From Bacteroidota bacterium (lineage in GTDB: Bacteria; Bacteroidota; Bacteroidia; Flavobacteriales; Weeksellaceae), in the NCBI GenBank assembly GCA_023420435.1, contig JAEZWE010000049.1:1-7515 (forward strand): a DNA stretch of 7,515 bases, written 5' to 3'. Under the pieces are notes generated by a model. The model did no database searches. It was not told where the DNA came from and saw nothing but the letters and a program-made list of their open reading frames with translations. Both the position numbers and the translations under genes were made by a program. Each line of letters starts with the position of its first letter. Within the stretch, counting starts at the first letter, position 1. Shown one piece after another: positions 6,322 to 7,515 of the stretch.

Positions 6322-6798
6322 TTAGAATTTAAAGTGAGAGAAAGCTTTGTTAGCTTCCGCCATTTTGTGAGTATCTGATTTTTTCTTGAAAGCAGCACCT
6401 TCTTCTTTTGAAGCAGCGATAATTTCAGCAGCTAATTTAAGAGCCATTGACTTATCATTTCTAGCTTTCGAATACTTGATTAACCACTTCATCGCCATAG
6501 AAATCTTTCTATCAGCTCTGATTGGCATAGGAATTTGGAAGTTAGCTCCCCCAATTCTTCTGGAGCGCACCTCAACGTGAGGCATAACATTAGTTAATGC
6601 ATCTTTCCAAATTTCTAAAGAAGTTTTTTCGTTATCTCCTTTTTTGTTTTCTACAACATCTAATGCATCATAGAAAATTTTAAATGCGATAGATTTTTTA
6701 CCATCTAGCATCAAATTATTTACAAATCTTGTTACCAATTGATCATTAAATTTCGGATCTGGTAACAACGGTCTTTTTTTCGCTTTCGTCTTTCTCAT
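6322..6798 (-). CDS. rpsG: 30S ribosomal protein S7
   Basis: The 158-residue product is a standard-length S7, the primary binder of the 3' major domain of 16S rRNA and organiser of the 30S head near the E site. Visible family marks are the basic N-terminus MRKTKAKKR, LVTRFVNNLMLDGKKSIA (21-38), the beta-hairpin VEVRSRRIGGANFQIP (75-90) that lies by the mRNA channel, and the C-terminal KKKSDTHKMAEANKAFSHFKF region. It lies 23 bp after rpsL and 6 bp before fusA. In E. coli S7 represses its operon by binding the rpsL-rpsG spacer; here the spacer is too short to hold a comparable structure by itself, so that mode of control is not evident. Confidence 0.98.
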   Translation of the reverse strand: MRKTKAKKRPLLPDPKFNDQLVTRFVNNLMLDGKKSIAFKIFYDALDVVENKKGDNEKTSLEIWKDALTNVMPHVEVRSRRIGGANFQIPMPIRADRKISMAMKWLIKYSKARNDKSMALKLAAEIIAASKEEGAAFKKKSDTHKMAEANKAFSHFKF

Positions 6799-6821
6799 TG
6801 TTTCTGTACCTTATTTAATGA

Positions 6822-7235
6822 TTATTTTTTCTTACCTTTTGCTGGTGCAGCTGCAGCTTGACCTGGTTTTGGTCTCTTAGCTCCATACTTAGATCTTCTT
6901 TGAGTTCTTCCGTTTACTCCTGCAGTATCCAAAGCTCCACGAACAATGTGATAACGTACTCCCGGTAGGTCTTTCACCCTTCCGCCACGCACCAATACTA
7001 TCGAGTGTTCTTGAAGATTATGTCCTTCGCCCGGGATATAAGCGTTGACTTCTTTACCATTAGAAAGTCTTACCCTTGCAACTTTTCTAAGTGCAGAGTT
7101 AGGTTTCTTAGGTGTAGTGGTATATACTCTCGTACATACACCGCGTCTTTGTGGACAAGAATCAAGAGCAGCCGATTTGCTCTTCTTGGCAAGTGTGGCT
7201 CTTCCTTTTCTTACTAATTGTTGAATAGTAGGCAT
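6822..7235 (-). CDS. rpsL: 30S ribosomal protein S12
   Basis: The 137-residue product is S12, which lines the decoding centre and monitors codon-anticodon pairing. The family core is complete: PTIQQLVRKGR (2-12), CPQRRGVCTRVYTTTPKKPNSALRK (27-51), GEGHNLQEHS (69-78), RGGRVKDLPGVRYH (83-96) and QRRSKYGAKRP (112-122). The residues tied to streptomycin resistance and dependence in other bacteria are wild type (Lys43 and Lys88, counting Met1), and Asp89, the usual RimO methylthiolation site, is present. A 15-residue Ala/Pro/Lys tail after KRP is longer than in E. coli. It is the first gene of the operon, with its start about 15 nt from the predicted start of transcription. Confidence 0.99.
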   Translation of the reverse strand: MPTIQQLVRKGRATLAKKSKSAALDSCPQRRGVCTRVYTTTPKKPNSALRKVARVRLSNGKEVNAYIPGEGHNLQEHSIVLVRGGRVKDLPGVRYHIVRGALDTAGVNGRTQRRSKYGAKRPKPGQAAAAPAKGKKK

Positions 7236-7257
7236 AAATGCTTTTTATTTTAGGGTG

Positions 7258-7287
7258 CAAAAGTAAGAATTAATTTTGAACTGACAA
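7258..7287 (-). promoter_or_regulatory. str operon promoter (Bacteroidota type)
   Basis: On the minus strand TTG (7285-7287) is followed after 19 bp by TACTTTTG (7258-7265), matching the Bacteroidota pattern of TTTG or TTG near -33 and TAnnTTTG near -7. It lies 22 bp before the rpsL ATG, so the leader would be only about 15 nt. The region just upstream is AT-rich. Confidence 0.75.
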
Positions 7288-7301
7288 GCAGTATGTTAGA
7301 A

Positions 7302-7321
7302 AATTTTCAAGTATGAAAATT
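7302..7321 (-). terminator. Weak AT hairpin after the right-edge gene
   Basis: AATTTTCA (7302-7309) and TGAAAATT (7314-7321) form a perfect 8-bp stem with a 4-nt loop, 26 bp after the stop of the right-edge gene. Only two pairs are G-C and the following U-tract is short, so termination would be weak. It could equally be an upstream element of the str promoter, whose -33 box is 14 bp away. Confidence 0.35.
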
Positions 7322-7347
7322 GAAGAAGTTTAGAAAAGTAAAAACTA

Positions 7348-7515
7348 TTACCTAACAATCTCCACTTTTACATTTTTATTCCAAGTGAAATTTTTGATAT
7401 GTCCTATAATTTTATTATAGTCTTTAGAATCTAAAGCGTAAACAAAAACATGATCATACGCACAAGACCAATTATGGGTAATCTGTAATTTTGCCACTTT
7501 TTTCCAAGTTGATGG
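7348..7515 (-). CDS. C-terminal fragment of an unrecognised protein (5' end outside window)
   Basis: The minus strand is open from the right edge to a TAA at 7348-7350, giving 55 residues without an internal stop in AT-rich DNA. The text looks like real protein: alternating hydrophobic strands and a helix (DHVFVYALDSKDYNKIIGHI, then FTWNKNVKVEIVR at the end). There is no start codon in the window, so only the C-terminus is seen. I do not recognise the family. It is on the same strand as rpsL and separated from it by the weak hairpin and the str promoter. Confidence 0.6.
   Translation of the reverse strand, partial: PSTWKKVAKLQITHNWSCAYDHVFVYALDSKDYNKIIGHIKNFTWNKNVKVEIVR

Noticed and set aside
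6006..6398. A 130-codon minus-strand frame overlapping the rpsG-fusA junction
   Set aside because: It reads the start of fusA and the end of rpsG out of frame; both real genes are unambiguous.
7236..7347. Riboswitch or structured leader before rpsL
   Set aside because: The promoter is only 22 bp from the start codon, which leaves too little RNA for a structured leader.

Overview
The window looks like a chromosomal segment from an AT-rich member of the Bacteroidota, most likely class Flavobacteriia and close to the Chryseobacterium/Weeksellaceae group. This rests on recognition, not a search. The evidence is a GLPGLI-family secreted protein (a Bacteroidota family), a str operon of the form rpsL-rpsG-fusA-rpsJ, no Shine-Dalgarno sequences before strongly expressed genes, and a promoter of the Bacteroidota type (TTG, 19 bp, TACTTTTG) in front of rpsL.

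All genes except the left-edge fragment are on the minus strand, so the window reads naturally from right to left. At the right edge (7348-7515) is the C-terminal end of an unrecognised protein, followed by a weak AT hairpin. The str operon comes next: a promoter (7258-7287), rpsL (S12), rpsG (S7), fusA (EF-G) and rpsJ (S10), spaced 23, 6 and 19 bp apart. It ends with a good intrinsic terminator (3784-3809). Between the rpsJ stop and that terminator lies a degenerate 7-bp tandem repeat of about six units. The operon supplies two proteins of the decoding region of the small subunit, the translocation factor, and S10, which also serves as NusE in antitermination. The rest of the S10 operon (rplC onward) does not follow rpsJ here.

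The region 1358-3683 is accessory or housekeeping-miscellaneous. It holds a very AT-rich unrecognised gene whose signal-peptide-like 5' end lies in another frame (possible frameshift or slippage), an aldo/keto reductase with a strong terminator, a small DUF1294 membrane protein, and a low-affinity iron permease family membrane protein. These are followed by the secreted GLPGLI protein (493-1323), which meets the left-edge plus-strand gene tail to tail with only 4 bp between the stop codons. The DUF1294, permease and GLPGLI genes are spaced 40 and 34 bp apart and could share a transcript.

I saw no tRNA, rRNA, CRISPR array, insertion sequence or phage gene. Most of the window is ordinary conserved chromosome. 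The points most worth a second look are the split 5' end of the gene at 3140-3683 and the heptamer repeat behind rpsJ.
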